Of a stretch of 64,000 nucleotides of DNA, positions 25,190 to 33,509 are shown in pieces (the stretch's first letter is position 1; every line of letters starts with the position of its first letter). The position numbers and the translations under genes were made by a program. The notes beneath the pieces were generated by a model. It saw only the letters and a list, made by a program, of their open reading frames with translations, ran no database searches and was not told where the DNA came from. This DNA comes from CAZMOK01 sp964567785 (GTDB lineage: Bacteria; Bacteroidota; Bacteroidia; Bacteroidales; JAGOPY01), in the NCBI GenBank assembly GCA_964567785.1, contig CAZMOK010000004.1, forward strand, positions 20,077-84,076, given 5' to 3'.

Positions 25190-25968
25190 TGCTTGAAACA
25201 ATTGTTGTGATCATAGCAGCTTTCGGGGCTTCAATGCTCACCTTTTTCTCGGGCTTTGGCCTCGGGACCTTACTTACCCCTGTTTTTATGCTGTTCTTCC
25301 CCGTTGAGATTGCAATTGCGATGACTGCTTTTGTACATCTGCTGAACAATGTTTTCAAGTTCGGGCTGATAGGAGGCAATGTAAACTGGAAGGTCCTGCT
25401 GAAATTCGGAATACCGGCCATAGCCGGGGCTTTTGGAGGAGCCTACCTATTACTGAAATTATCAGAACTGAACGATCCCCTGGTAACTTACGAGGCTGTG
25501 GGCAGGACTTTCCAGGTGATGCCCGTGAAGCTGGTTATTGCCATTTTGATGATCCTTTTCGGAATTTTTGAACTGATCCCTATATTGAAAAAGTTACATT
25601 TCGGAAACCGGATGCTACTGGCAGGAGGCCTCCTCAGTGGTTTTTTTGGGGGTTTATCGGGCCACCAGGGAGCATTGCGCACAGCCTTCCTGGTAAGGCT
25701 GGGGCTCACCAAGGAGGCTTTCATCGCTACCGGGATAGCTATTGCCCTTGCAATTGACCTGACCCGGATCCCGATGTATTCATCAAAATACTTTTCAGCA
25801 TCTTTTTTCACTGAGAACCCCATCATAATCATAGCCACAGTTTCGGCTTTTGCAGGTGCCTTCACAGGCCGGAGACTTCTTAAAAAGATAACTTTCGACC
25901 TTATTCATACCATAGTGGGTATTGCTATAATTCTGCTGGCACTGGCGCTGGGACTCGGGGTTATTTGA
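25189..25968 (+). CDS. TauE/SafE family membrane exporter
   Basis: This is a 259-residue inner-membrane protein with about eight hydrophobic helices, of the TauE/SafE family (sulfite, sulfoacetate or other anion export). Family features: an N-terminal repeat unit with TFFSGFGLGTLLTPVF near residues 18-33, its second copy with GGLLSGFFGGLSGHQGALRT near 144-163, and the closing AFTGRRLLKKITF. Its ATG overlaps the mutarotase stop by one base, so the two are translationally coupled. A link to sugar uptake is not obvious; the nearby arylsulfotransferase gives a loose sulfur connection. Substrate unassigned. Confidence 0.85.
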   Translation: MLETIVVIIAAFGASMLTFFSGFGLGTLLTPVFMLFFPVEIAIAMTAFVHLLNNVFKFGLIGGNVNWKVLLKFGIPAIAGAFGGAYLLLKLSELNDPLVTYEAVGRTFQVMPVKLVIAILMILFGIFELIPILKKLHFGNRMLLAGGLLSGFFGGLSGHQGALRTAFLVRLGLTKEAFIATGIAIALAIDLTRIPMYSSKYFSASFFTENPIIIIATVSAFAGAFTGRRLLKKITFDLIHTIVGIAIILLALALGLGVI

Positions 25969-26137
25969 GGCAATCCCGGTAATTTTCCGGTCTGTTCCAC
26001 GTTTTTATTCCCAAAATGTATGACCACTCAGGATTTCATCTGATAAATCTGAGATAGTTCAGCATTTTCGGCACGGGATTTGGAAACATTAACATATATA
26101 CTAACGTAAGAAGCATAAGAACCATCAATCAGACCCC

Positions 26138-27271
26138 ATGAGATATTTTGCAACACTGCTGGCACTTATCCTCACTCTGGCTTCAGGCGCCCAGGACAGC
26201 GGCAATTTTTACAAGCACATGGAAGGGCAGATAAGCTCAAACATCTACCTTGTTGCCGACCTGATCAAGATAGACGATAAGCTTGACGGTACCTATTACT
26301 ATTATTACGACCTTGCTGAAAACACTGAATCTGTTCAACCCAGGTATTTTGGCAAGACAATGCCTATCAACGGATCCATTGATGAACAGAACAACCTGGA
26401 ATTCAAGGAATACGGGCTTAACGGAAGCGGATCGATATATGAAGGAAAACTTTTTAAAGACGGCAAGATAGAAGGCACCTGGCGTAATTCTGACGGATCG
26501 AAAAGGTTACCTTTTGAACTTACTGAAAAGTACCACCTGGGAAGTTTACCATTCAACGTTTATTTTCTGAAAGAAACAACCGGGTTGTTCGATCACATCA
26601 GTGAACCCAATGCCAGCCTGGAACTGATGCTGCTGCTCCCCGGCACCTGCTCGGATAATGCCATTGCAGATTCGGTGAAAAAACACATTCTGAGCAATTT
26701 CTTCAAAAAGCCGGACGATTCTCTAAGCCCCTTGCAACAACTTGAAAAAGAGAAAGAACTGTACTTCAGGCACTACAGGAAATCGAACGAAGATCTTTTT
26801 GAAAGTGGTGTTGCATCCTTCTGGGAAAAAGAAAAAAGTGTAAAGATCCATTTCAACGAGGCCGATATACTCTCCATGGAGTTTTACGATTATGGATATA
26901 CTGGAGGGGCACATGGTTTGCCGGTTTCCAGGTTTGAGGTAATTGATCTGAACACAGGTTCACAATATACCCTCGACGATCTTTTCAGGCCTGAATACAA
27001 GAACGACCTGCGTGATATAATCAATGCCGAGCTCAGGAGTATGCACCAGATCGAAAGGCATACAAGCCTGAAAGAGGCAGGATTTTTTGAGCATACGGTT
27101 GAACCAACCGGTAACTTCTACATAAACAAGGACGGCATAGGGTTTTACTACAATCGTTATGAGATCGCACCTTTTGCAATGGGCTCAACCGATATTTTCA
27201 TTCCTTTTGCCAGGCTGCAGTTCCTGCTTTCGGCTGAGTCACCTTTCAGCAATATGAAAGATATCAGGTAA
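26138..27271 (+). CDS. exported DUF3298/RsiV-like protein
   Basis: This is a secreted or periplasmic protein of unknown role. A signal peptide covers residues 1-17 (YFATLLALILTLASG). The first half (about 20-145) is a beta-rich domain (LDGTYYYYYDLAE, EGTWRNSDGSKRLPFEL) seen in several Bacteroidota secreted proteins. The second half has the DUF3298 pattern: MEFYDYGYTGGAHGLP near residue 250, a YTLDDLFRP segment, then FYYNRYEIAPFAMGSTDIFIPF near the end. DUF3298 also occurs in RsiV, a lysozyme-sensing anti-sigma factor, but no transmembrane or anti-sigma part is present here. The gene stands alone between two spacers of about 150-170 bases. Confidence 0.8.
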   Translation: MRYFATLLALILTLASGAQDSGNFYKHMEGQISSNIYLVADLIKIDDKLDGTYYYYYDLAENTESVQPRYFGKTMPINGSIDEQNNLEFKEYGLNGSGSIYEGKLFKDGKIEGTWRNSDGSKRLPFELTEKYHLGSLPFNVYFLKETTGLFDHISEPNASLELMLLLPGTCSDNAIADSVKKHILSNFFKKPDDSLSPLQQLEKEKELYFRHYRKSNEDLFESGVASFWEKEKSVKIHFNEADILSMEFYDYGYTGGAHGLPVSRFEVIDLNTGSQYTLDDLFRPEYKNDLRDIINAELRSMHQIERHTSLKEAGFFEHTVEPTGNFYINKDGIGFYYNRYEIAPFAMGSTDIFIPFARLQFLLSAESPFSNMKDIR

Positions 27272-27281
27272 AGATTTGATG

Positions 27282-27298
27282 CTTTGACCGACCGGTTG
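27282..27298 (+). promoter_or_regulatory. possible second TetR-operator-like site
   Basis: The 13 bases CTTTGACCGACCG (27282-27294) recur exactly at 6219-6231 in the tetR promoter/operator, and here continue GTTG. The right half of the dyad is poor. The site is in the spacer between the DUF3298 gene and the Na/Pi cotransporter gene. Confidence 0.35.
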
Positions 27299-27421
27299 TT
27301 TGGAGTTATGAATGCTTTGCTGTTAACTCTAATTTAACTCAGGAAACAAGATGTTACAAGTAAAGTTTATTAATTTAGCCTGTTCAAAATAAGCCTGTTA
27401 GCACCTTACCGAATTACCTGA

Positions 27422-29128
27422 ATGACAACACTTTACACCATACTGTCGGCCATTGGGGCAATTGGGGTCTTCCTTTTTGGGATGAAGATCATGAGCGAGG
27501 CCCTTCAGAAGGTTGCAGGTATCAGGCTCCGGAACATCCTTTCGGCAATCACGTCCAACAGGCTTAAAAGTATCCTGACCGGGCTGCTAACCACAGCATC
27601 CGTGCAATCATCGTCAGCCATCACAGTAATGTTGGTCAGTTTCGCAAGTGCAGGGCTCATCTCCGTATTTGAATCAGCAGGCGTAGTTATGGGTGCAAAC
27701 ATAGGTACGACCATCACGGCCTGGATAATCTCACTTTTGGGCTTTGGCAAGCATTTCAGCATCCATTTCTACCTTCTTCCCTTAATTGGCTTATCATTGC
27801 CGCTATTTTTTTCAAAAAGCAGCAACCTTCGTTCCTGGGGTGAATTCATCATAGGATTCAGCCTGTTATTCTTCGGCCTAGGGTTCCTCAAAGAGGTCAT
27901 ACCGCTTGTGCCTGAAGAATCGGGACTTATTAGGAATTTAACTTCTTATTATTCAGGGAATGGGTTTGTATCTCTGATAGTTTTTTTCGTTCTGGGATTG
28001 CTTCTCACGGTCATCTTTCAATCCTCATCAGCAACCATGGCCCTTACTTTTGTCCTGGCTATTGAGGGTTGGGTGCCTTTTTCACTGGCGGCTGCAATGG
28101 TGCTTGGTGAAAACCTGGGTACCACCTTCACTGCCCTCATCGCTTCTACAATTGCAAACAAGGATGGCCGCCGGGTAGCAGTGATCCATCTTATTTTCAA
28201 TATTGCGGGAATTATATGGGGGCTTATCCTGCTAAAGCCCATCCTCAACCTCATCGATTTATTCATGACAGGTATTTCAATGGCCTCACCTAATACCGAC
28301 CCCGGTAACATACCAATTGCCCTTTCCATATTCCATACCGGCTTCAATATTGTGAATATGATCATCCTGGTCGGGTTTATTCCAAAACTGGTGGAGCTCA
28401 GCGCCAGAGTCTTTCCTGCCAGGCTGGAAAAGGATGAAACATACCGTTTAAGGTACATTGACACGCGTTTTCTTTCAACTTCTGAAATCTCCATAGTTCA
28501 GGCCCGGAAGGAGATAGCAGTAATGGGTAAAAGAACGATGGAAATGTTTGATATGATCCCCACTTTGCTCATAGAGAAAAGGCAAAAAAATTATACAATA
28601 ATTATGGAAAGGATTGAAAAATATGAAAGCATTATTGACAATATGGAGGTCGAGATAGCGATGTACCTTACCAGGGCTTCGGAAGGAAAGCTCAGCGACC
28701 AGAGCTCTGCCTATATAAAAAGCATGATGAGAATTATCGACGACCTGGAAAGTATTGGCGACGCATGCTATAAGCTGTCCAGGCTGATCGATTCGAAAAA
28801 CCAGAAAAACCTTTATTTCATACAGGAGCTTCGCGACAATTGTAACGCCCTGTTCAAGCTTACCAGGGCATCGCTCGAAAATATGATCGTGCAGCTTTCA
28901 AGGCATTACACAGAGAGTGATATGGCAGAGATAAGCGAAATTGACAATGCCATTCACCAGCTCAGGGAAAAACTCAGGCTGGAGCATGTATCAAGTATCA
29001 AGAAAGAAAAGTATTCGTACCAGACAGGAATCATATACAATGATATTGTAAGATTAACTGAAAGGGTTGGGGATTACGCCTTCAGGGTAAGTGAATCGGT
29101 TAATGAGGTAAAAGAAAGCAAGAATTAA
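27422..29128 (+). CDS. Na/Pi cotransporter family protein with PhoU-like C-terminus
   Basis: This is an inner-membrane sodium-coupled phosphate transporter of the NptA/PF02690 family. The two inverted repeats each carry the diagnostic QSSS motif, at residues 62-65 (SVQSSSAITVMLVSFASAG) and 200-203 (IFQSSSATMALTFVLA). About eight membrane helices fill residues 1-320. The rest (about 350-568) is helical and PhoU-like (IDDLESIGDACYKLSRLID, IVRLTERVGDYAFRVSE), a cytoplasmic domain thought to respond to phosphate status. A second, unrelated phosphate transporter follows 64 bases downstream. A TetR-operator-like sequence lies in its upstream spacer. Confidence 0.9.
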   Translation: MTTLYTILSAIGAIGVFLFGMKIMSEALQKVAGIRLRNILSAITSNRLKSILTGLLTTASVQSSSAITVMLVSFASAGLISVFESAGVVMGANIGTTITAWIISLLGFGKHFSIHFYLLPLIGLSLPLFFSKSSNLRSWGEFIIGFSLLFFGLGFLKEVIPLVPEESGLIRNLTSYYSGNGFVSLIVFFVLGLLLTVIFQSSSATMALTFVLAIEGWVPFSLAAAMVLGENLGTTFTALIASTIANKDGRRVAVIHLIFNIAGIIWGLILLKPILNLIDLFMTGISMASPNTDPGNIPIALSIFHTGFNIVNMIILVGFIPKLVELSARVFPARLEKDETYRLRYIDTRFLSTSEISIVQARKEIAVMGKRTMEMFDMIPTLLIEKRQKNYTIIMERIEKYESIIDNMEVEIAMYLTRASEGKLSDQSSAYIKSMMRIIDDLESIGDACYKLSRLIDSKNQKNLYFIQELRDNCNALFKLTRASLENMIVQLSRHYTESDMAEISEIDNAIHQLREKLRLEHVSSIKKEKYSYQTGIIYNDIVRLTERVGDYAFRVSESVNEVKESKN

Positions 29129-29162
29129 CAATTCCTTAATCTGATTGGTTTATCCTACTCAC

Positions 29163-29170
29163 TATTTTTG
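29163..29170 (+). promoter_or_regulatory. -7 promoter element for the PiT-type transporter
   Basis: TATTTTTG is an exact TAnnTTTG, 23 bases before the start codon; a TTG lies 15 bases upstream, closer than the usual 20. It suggests the gene can be transcribed apart from the Na/Pi gene. Confidence 0.5.
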
Positions 29171-29192
29171 CCACCATAAATTAATCTGGTGA

Positions 29193-31433
29193 ATGGAAAC
29201 ATTCTACCTTTTCATCGTAATCGTCCTTTTTGTCCTTGCCATCTCTGATTTGATAGTGGGGGTCAGTAATGATGCTGTGAACTTTCTTAATTCAGCTATT
29301 GGTTCAAAGGCTGCCCGTGTCTATATCATTATGATCATTGCCAGCATCGGCGTGGTCATAGGAGCTACATTTTCCAGTGGCTTGATGGAGGTAGCCCGAA
29401 AAGGGATCTTCCATCCGGATATGTTTCCATTTTCCGACATCATGTTGATATTTCTTGCAGTTATGCTCACCGACATCATACTGCTCGACTTTTTTAATAC
29501 CATAGGCCTACCCACTTCAACCACTGTTTCCATTGTTTTCGAGCTGCTTGGATCAGCAGTTGCGATCTCAATATTCAAAATTACGGAAAGCCACCATACT
29601 TTGCTTGATATCGGCCAGTATATCAATACTGATAAGGCTCTTGCTATTATCCTGGGAATCTTGCTGTCAGTATTTATTGCTTTTTTTATAGGAGCTATAA
29701 TTCAATACATTACTAGGCTTATTTTTACTTTTAATTATAAAAAGAATCTTAAGTACTTTGGGTCTTTGTGGGGCGGTCTGGCTATTTCTGCAATCACCTA
29801 CTTTATGCTGATCAAAGGTGCAAAAGGAGCTTCATTCATAACCGAAAGCACAGCTTACTGGATAACCACTCATAAAGGCACAATAGTGCTCTACAGTTTT
29901 ATTGGCTGGGTAGTGATCCTGCAACTTGGGCAATGGCTGTTTAAGCTCAATATACCGAGGATGATCGTACTGATAGGTACTTTTGCCCTTGCAATGGCCT
30001 TTGCAGGTAACGACCTTGTAAACTTTATCGGTGTACCTCTTGCCGGTCTTTCTTCATATCAGGAGTATCTGAAGGAGGGTACGGATACTTTTATGATGAG
30101 TGCACTGAAAGAACCAGTAAGAACTAATACTTTCCTACTACTTCTGGCAGGGGTGATAATGATCCTCACGCTCTGGTTCTCTAAAAAAGCCAGGAAAGTT
30201 GTTAACACGGAAGTCAATCTCGGACGACAGGGAGAAGGCCATGAAAGGTTCAACTCAACAGCTCTTTCCCGGGCAGTCGTGCGTGTATCCCTCAGCGCAG
30301 CAAAGTCTGTTGAGAAAGCTGTTCCTAACTCAGTTATCAACCGGCTGGAAAAGCGGTTTGAAAACTATGAGGAAACGGCTGCTATTCTGAAAGAGGATAA
30401 GCCAGCCTTCGACCTTATCAGGGCTTCTATAAATCTCGTAGTAGCAAGCGTATTGATAGCTATTGGCACTTCCTTAAAGCTACCTCTTTCTACAACATTT
30501 GTGACTTTTATGGTAGCCATGGGAACTTCACTGTCAGACAGGGCCTGGGGGCGTGAAAGTGCTGTTTACCGGGTCACAGGGGTATTCACTGTAATAGGTG
30601 GGTGGTTCAGTACAGCCATTATAGCATTCCTTGTTGCAGGGACTTTTGCAACAATATTATACCTGGGGGGTATCATTTCGGTGGTTATTCTGGTAGCAAT
30701 AGCCGTATTTTTTGTTGTCAGAACCCAAATCTTCTTCCAAAAAAGTGAAAAACAAAAGAAAGAAAAAGCTGCTATTGAAGCACATGACCTTGAAATGAAC
30801 CGGCAGAAAATGCTTCAAAGAACTTATGAGAACGTTGCAAGTATCATCCAATTAATACCCAAAGCTTTCAATGAAACCGTGGAAGCCCTTTACAATGAAG
30901 ACAGAACAAGAGCCAAGGATAATTTAAAATCGGTTATACAGATCGATAAGCGTACGCAATATTTGAAAGATGATGTACATTACACCATTGGACTTTTGAA
31001 GGAAGACATTAATAGCACAGGTCATTACTATGTTATGATGCTCGATCATCTGCGCGAGCTTTCAGTCTGTCTGAGATTCATTGCAGAACCCTCATTCAAG
31101 CACCTCAATAATAACCATAAAGGGATCACGAAATCACAATACAGTGATCTTATAAAATTCTCAGAGCATATAAAAAGTTACTACTCAAGGCTGGCTGACA
31201 GTTTCGCCAATAGAGACATTGACAGAATACTTTCAATTAAAAAAGAGAATAAGGATCTTCTTATCCTCAACGAAAAACTCAGAAAGGCCCAGATCGACCG
31301 TATCAGAAAACATGAGGTAAATACAAAGAACAGTATGCTTTACCTTAACATCCTTGCAGAAACAAAAAACCTCATACTTTACACTAACAACCTGATCAAT
31401 ATCCAGAAGGATTTTACTACGTTTGAAAAATAA
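29193..31433 (+). CDS. inorganic phosphate transporter, PiT family, with long cytoplasmic C-terminus
   Basis: This is a low-affinity phosphate permease of the PiT family. The paired signature is present: GVSNDAVNFLNSAIGSKAA near residues 23-41 and AFAGNDLVNFIGVPLAG near 270, each in its half of the inverted-repeat fold. Roughly 11-12 membrane helices extend to about 510. The final 210 residues are soluble, helical and charged (KSEKQKKEKAAIEAHDLEMN, then coiled helices resembling PhoU), making it longer (746 aa) than E. coli PitA. Having two phosphate transporters of different families side by side, each with a PhoU-like tail and no pst genes nearby, suggests paired phosphate uptake. Confidence 0.9.
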   Translation: METFYLFIVIVLFVLAISDLIVGVSNDAVNFLNSAIGSKAARVYIIMIIASIGVVIGATFSSGLMEVARKGIFHPDMFPFSDIMLIFLAVMLTDIILLDFFNTIGLPTSTTVSIVFELLGSAVAISIFKITESHHTLLDIGQYINTDKALAIILGILLSVFIAFFIGAIIQYITRLIFTFNYKKNLKYFGSLWGGLAISAITYFMLIKGAKGASFITESTAYWITTHKGTIVLYSFIGWVVILQLGQWLFKLNIPRMIVLIGTFALAMAFAGNDLVNFIGVPLAGLSSYQEYLKEGTDTFMMSALKEPVRTNTFLLLLAGVIMILTLWFSKKARKVVNTEVNLGRQGEGHERFNSTALSRAVVRVSLSAAKSVEKAVPNSVINRLEKRFENYEETAAILKEDKPAFDLIRASINLVVASVLIAIGTSLKLPLSTTFVTFMVAMGTSLSDRAWGRESAVYRVTGVFTVIGGWFSTAIIAFLVAGTFATILYLGGIISVVILVAIAVFFVVRTQIFFQKSEKQKKEKAAIEAHDLEMNRQKMLQRTYENVASIIQLIPKAFNETVEALYNEDRTRAKDNLKSVIQIDKRTQYLKDDVHYTIGLLKEDINSTGHYYVMMLDHLRELSVCLRFIAEPSFKHLNNNHKGITKSQYSDLIKFSEHIKSYYSRLADSFANRDIDRILSIKKENKDLLILNEKLRKAQIDRIRKHEVNTKNSMLYLNILAETKNLILYTNNLINIQKDFTTFEK

Positions 31434-31450
31434 TTTCCTGCAAGTACCCT

Positions 31451-31921
31451 ATGGGAAAATTAATTATCATATCCGGCGGGCAGGCCGGAGTGGACCGGGC
31501 AGCGCTGGACGTTGCTTTAGGGCTTGGGATTCCGTGTGCAGGATGGTGTCCGCAAGGAAGGCTTGGCGAAGACGGGATCATTGATAAAAAATATCCCCTG
31601 AAGGAAACAGACTCTGAAGACCCTAATGTAAGAACCCGCATGAATGTGGATGAAGCCGACGGAACCCTGATCATACATGCCGGACAGGTTGATGCTGGAA
31701 CAGCCTTTACAATTACTTCGTGCGTGACATCAGGTAAGCCTTTGCTGGAGGTAGACCTCTCGGAAAGATACAACATAGGGCATATCCTCAACTGGCTGAA
31801 AGACAAAAAACTTGAGAAGATCAATGTGGCCGGCCCCAGGGAAAGCTATTTTCCGGGTATTTACGATGCCTCGGTAAGATTGCTCGGGCCTTTGCTCCGG
31901 GACCTTTCAAAAAAAGAGTAG
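31451..31921 (+). CDS. SLOG-fold protein, cpYpsA type (putative molybdenum carrier family)
   Basis: This is a 156-residue cytosolic protein with a Rossmann-like SLOG fold. The nucleotide-binding start is KLIIISGGQAGVDRAALDVAL (residues 3-23), followed by CAGWCPQGRLGEDG and DEADGTLIIHAG, matching the family annotated as putative molybdenum carrier (PF12694) and grouped with YpsA and LOG proteins. SLOG proteins bind or process nucleotide ligands, in some cases ADP-ribose-type signals; the metal role is uncertain. It begins 17 bases after the PiT transporter stop, so it is probably co-transcribed with it, and it is convergent with prmC (nine bases between stops). No partner gene for nucleotide signalling is visible. 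Confidence 0.85.
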   Translation: MGKLIIISGGQAGVDRAALDVALGLGIPCAGWCPQGRLGEDGIIDKKYPLKETDSEDPNVRTRMNVDEADGTLIIHAGQVDAGTAFTITSCVTSGKPLLEVDLSERYNIGHILNWLKDKKLEKINVAGPRESYFPGIYDASVRLLGPLLRDLSKKE

Positions 31922-31930
31922 CCTGCCTTA

Positions 31931-32797
31931 TCATATCCTGACCCTAACCATCCTGTACTTTCCGTTCATATCTTTTCTGAATTCATAATCCCTGTAACCG
32001 AGATCCTTCAGCCAGCTTTCAAATCCGGCGGAAAGGTGCTCATTTATCTCAAAGTATATGGCTCCGCCCCATTCGAGCTGTATCTGCGACAGGTTCAGGA
32101 TTGCGGAATAGTACCTAAAGGGATCGGAATCAGGAACGAAAAGGGCTCCGGGGGGTTCAAAATCCGTTACATTATTCCTCATCCGGCTTTTTTCCGATTC
32201 CCTAATATAGGGTGGATTGCTGACGATTATATCATACCTGTCGTTAGAACGGTAAAGTTGCTCATCTAAAATGTCTGCCCTGATTAATCCGATATCTACC
32301 TTATTCTGAACTGCATTTATTTTAGCAATCTCAAGAGCTGCCTGTGATATATCAAGGCCCCTGACCTCAGAACCGGGCAGATGTTTTGCAAGGGCTATGG
32401 CAATGCAACCTGATCCTGTCCCGATATCCAGTATGCTCAATTCCTTCGTGCCTTTTTGTTCCTTTATGATCCAATCGACCAACTCCTCAGTTTCGGGCCT
32501 GGGGATCAGAACATTATTGTTCACCTTTATATCCAGCCCGAAAAAATGGGCTTTACCTGTTATGTGTTGCACGGGATATCCTTTTCTCAAAAGATAAGAA
32601 GCCTGTTCAAGCCTTTGGATAACCGATCCCGACAGTCTTGGCTCATATGCTGAGAGCAGGCTCGTTTTCTTTTGTGAGGTATATTCTTCGGTCATCAACC
32701 AGAAAAGATTATCCGACTCTTCACTGTAAATAGTCCCTTCCAGGCTTTCTTTGAAAGCTTTTCTCACATCAGACAGCAGGTTGGCATTTCTATTCAT
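31931..32797 (-). CDS. prmC: peptide chain release factor N5-glutamine methyltransferase
   Basis: PrmC methylates the glutamine of the GGQ motif in release factors RF1 and RF2, using S-adenosylmethionine. The N-terminal helical domain binds the release factor; the SAM fold follows with ILDIGTGSGCIAIALAK, and the catalytic NPPY is in DIIVSNPPYIRESE. The preceding IPRPETEELVDWI motif is diagnostic. I chose the ATG at 32797 (MNRNANLL); a TTG one codon upstream is also in frame. At 288 aa it has normal length. It is divergent from the P-loop kinase gene. Confidence 0.95.
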   Translation of the reverse strand: MNRNANLLSDVRKAFKESLEGTIYSEESDNLFWLMTEEYTSQKKTSLLSAYEPRLSGSVIQRLEQASYLLRKGYPVQHITGKAHFFGLDIKVNNNVLIPRPETEELVDWIIKEQKGTKELSILDIGTGSGCIAIALAKHLPGSEVRGLDISQAALEIAKINAVQNKVDIGLIRADILDEQLYRSNDRYDIIVSNPPYIRESEKSRMRNNVTDFEPPGALFVPDSDPFRYYSAILNLSQIQLEWGGAIYFEINEHLSAGFESWLKDLGYRDYEFRKDMNGKYRMVRVRI

Positions 32798-32821
32798 CAA
32801 TATAAAATTATCAAAAAATAG

Positions 32822-32829
32822 TACTTTTG
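32822..32829 (+). promoter_or_regulatory. -7 promoter element for the kinase-glycosyltransferase pair
   Basis: TACTTTTG matches TAnnTTTG exactly, 36 bases before the kinase start. No TTG at the expected -33 distance. Confidence 0.5.
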
Positions 32830-32864
32830 GGCGAAACTGTTCAAACTATTAAACCAACCGGTAT

Positions 32865-33509
32865 ATGAAAGGAGATGTCCTTATAATTTCCGACGATCAT
32901 CGAAAAGCTGCCAGGCAGGCATACAAGCTTCTTAAAGACAAACTTTCCGGGGCAGGAAAAAGAATTTCGATTACGGTTGCCGGGGAATCCGGTGCAGGAA
33001 AATCAGAGATCGCTGCCTCAATGGCAGAGGAGATGGAAAAAGACGGTTTCAAGACTTACATATTCCAGCAAGACGATTATTTTGTCCTTCCTCCGAAAAC
33101 AAATGCTGCAGAAAGAAGAAAAAACATTGAACATGTGGGTACGGGTGAAGTAAAGCTCGGCCTCCTCGATGAGCATCTTTCCAAAGCCAGCGATGGAAAG
33201 GAAAAAATAGAAAAGCCCCTGGTGATCTTTGATGAAGATAAGATCACATCGGAAACAGTCGACCCGGCGGAATACAATGTATTCCTTGCGGAGGGGACCT
33301 ACACGACGCTGCTTGACCATGCTGATCTCCGGGTATTCATCGACAGGGATATTTTTGACACAAGGGCATCGCGACTGAAAAGGAACAGGGAAAAGCAGGA
33401 CGATTTCCTTGAACAGATACTCGAAATAGAACACAACATAATTTCAAACCATAAAGAACTCGCCGACATAATCATCAATAAAGATTACGAAGCAATCAAC
33501 AACGAATGA
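32865..33509 (+). CDS. uridine kinase-like P-loop kinase
   Basis: This is a cytosolic P-loop NTPase of the uridine kinase/phosphoribulokinase superfamily. Walker A is GESGAGKS at residues 40-47, followed by an acidic segment QQDDYFVLPP that resembles the DxDDFY substrate motif of uridine kinases, and a lid-like region with FDTRASRLKRNREKQDDF near 165-182. The first 35 residues form an extra N-terminal helix region. Its last bases overlap the start of the glycosyltransferase gene (ATGA), so the two are coupled. The kinase may phosphorylate a sugar or nucleoside linked to that enzyme, but neither the substrate nor true uridine kinase activity can be inferred. Confidence 0.8.
   Translation: MKGDVLIISDDHRKAARQAYKLLKDKLSGAGKRISITVAGESGAGKSEIAASMAEEMEKDGFKTYIFQQDDYFVLPPKTNAAERRKNIEHVGTGEVKLGLLDEHLSKASDGKEKIEKPLVIFDEDKITSETVDPAEYNVFLAEGTYTTLLDHADLRVFIDRDIFDTRASRLKRNREKQDDFLEQILEIEHNIISNHKELADIIINKDYEAINNE

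Noticed and set aside
31451..31921. SLOG protein as part of a defence island
   Set aside because: Neighbours are phosphate transport and prmC; no effector, TIR, or nuclease gene is nearby.
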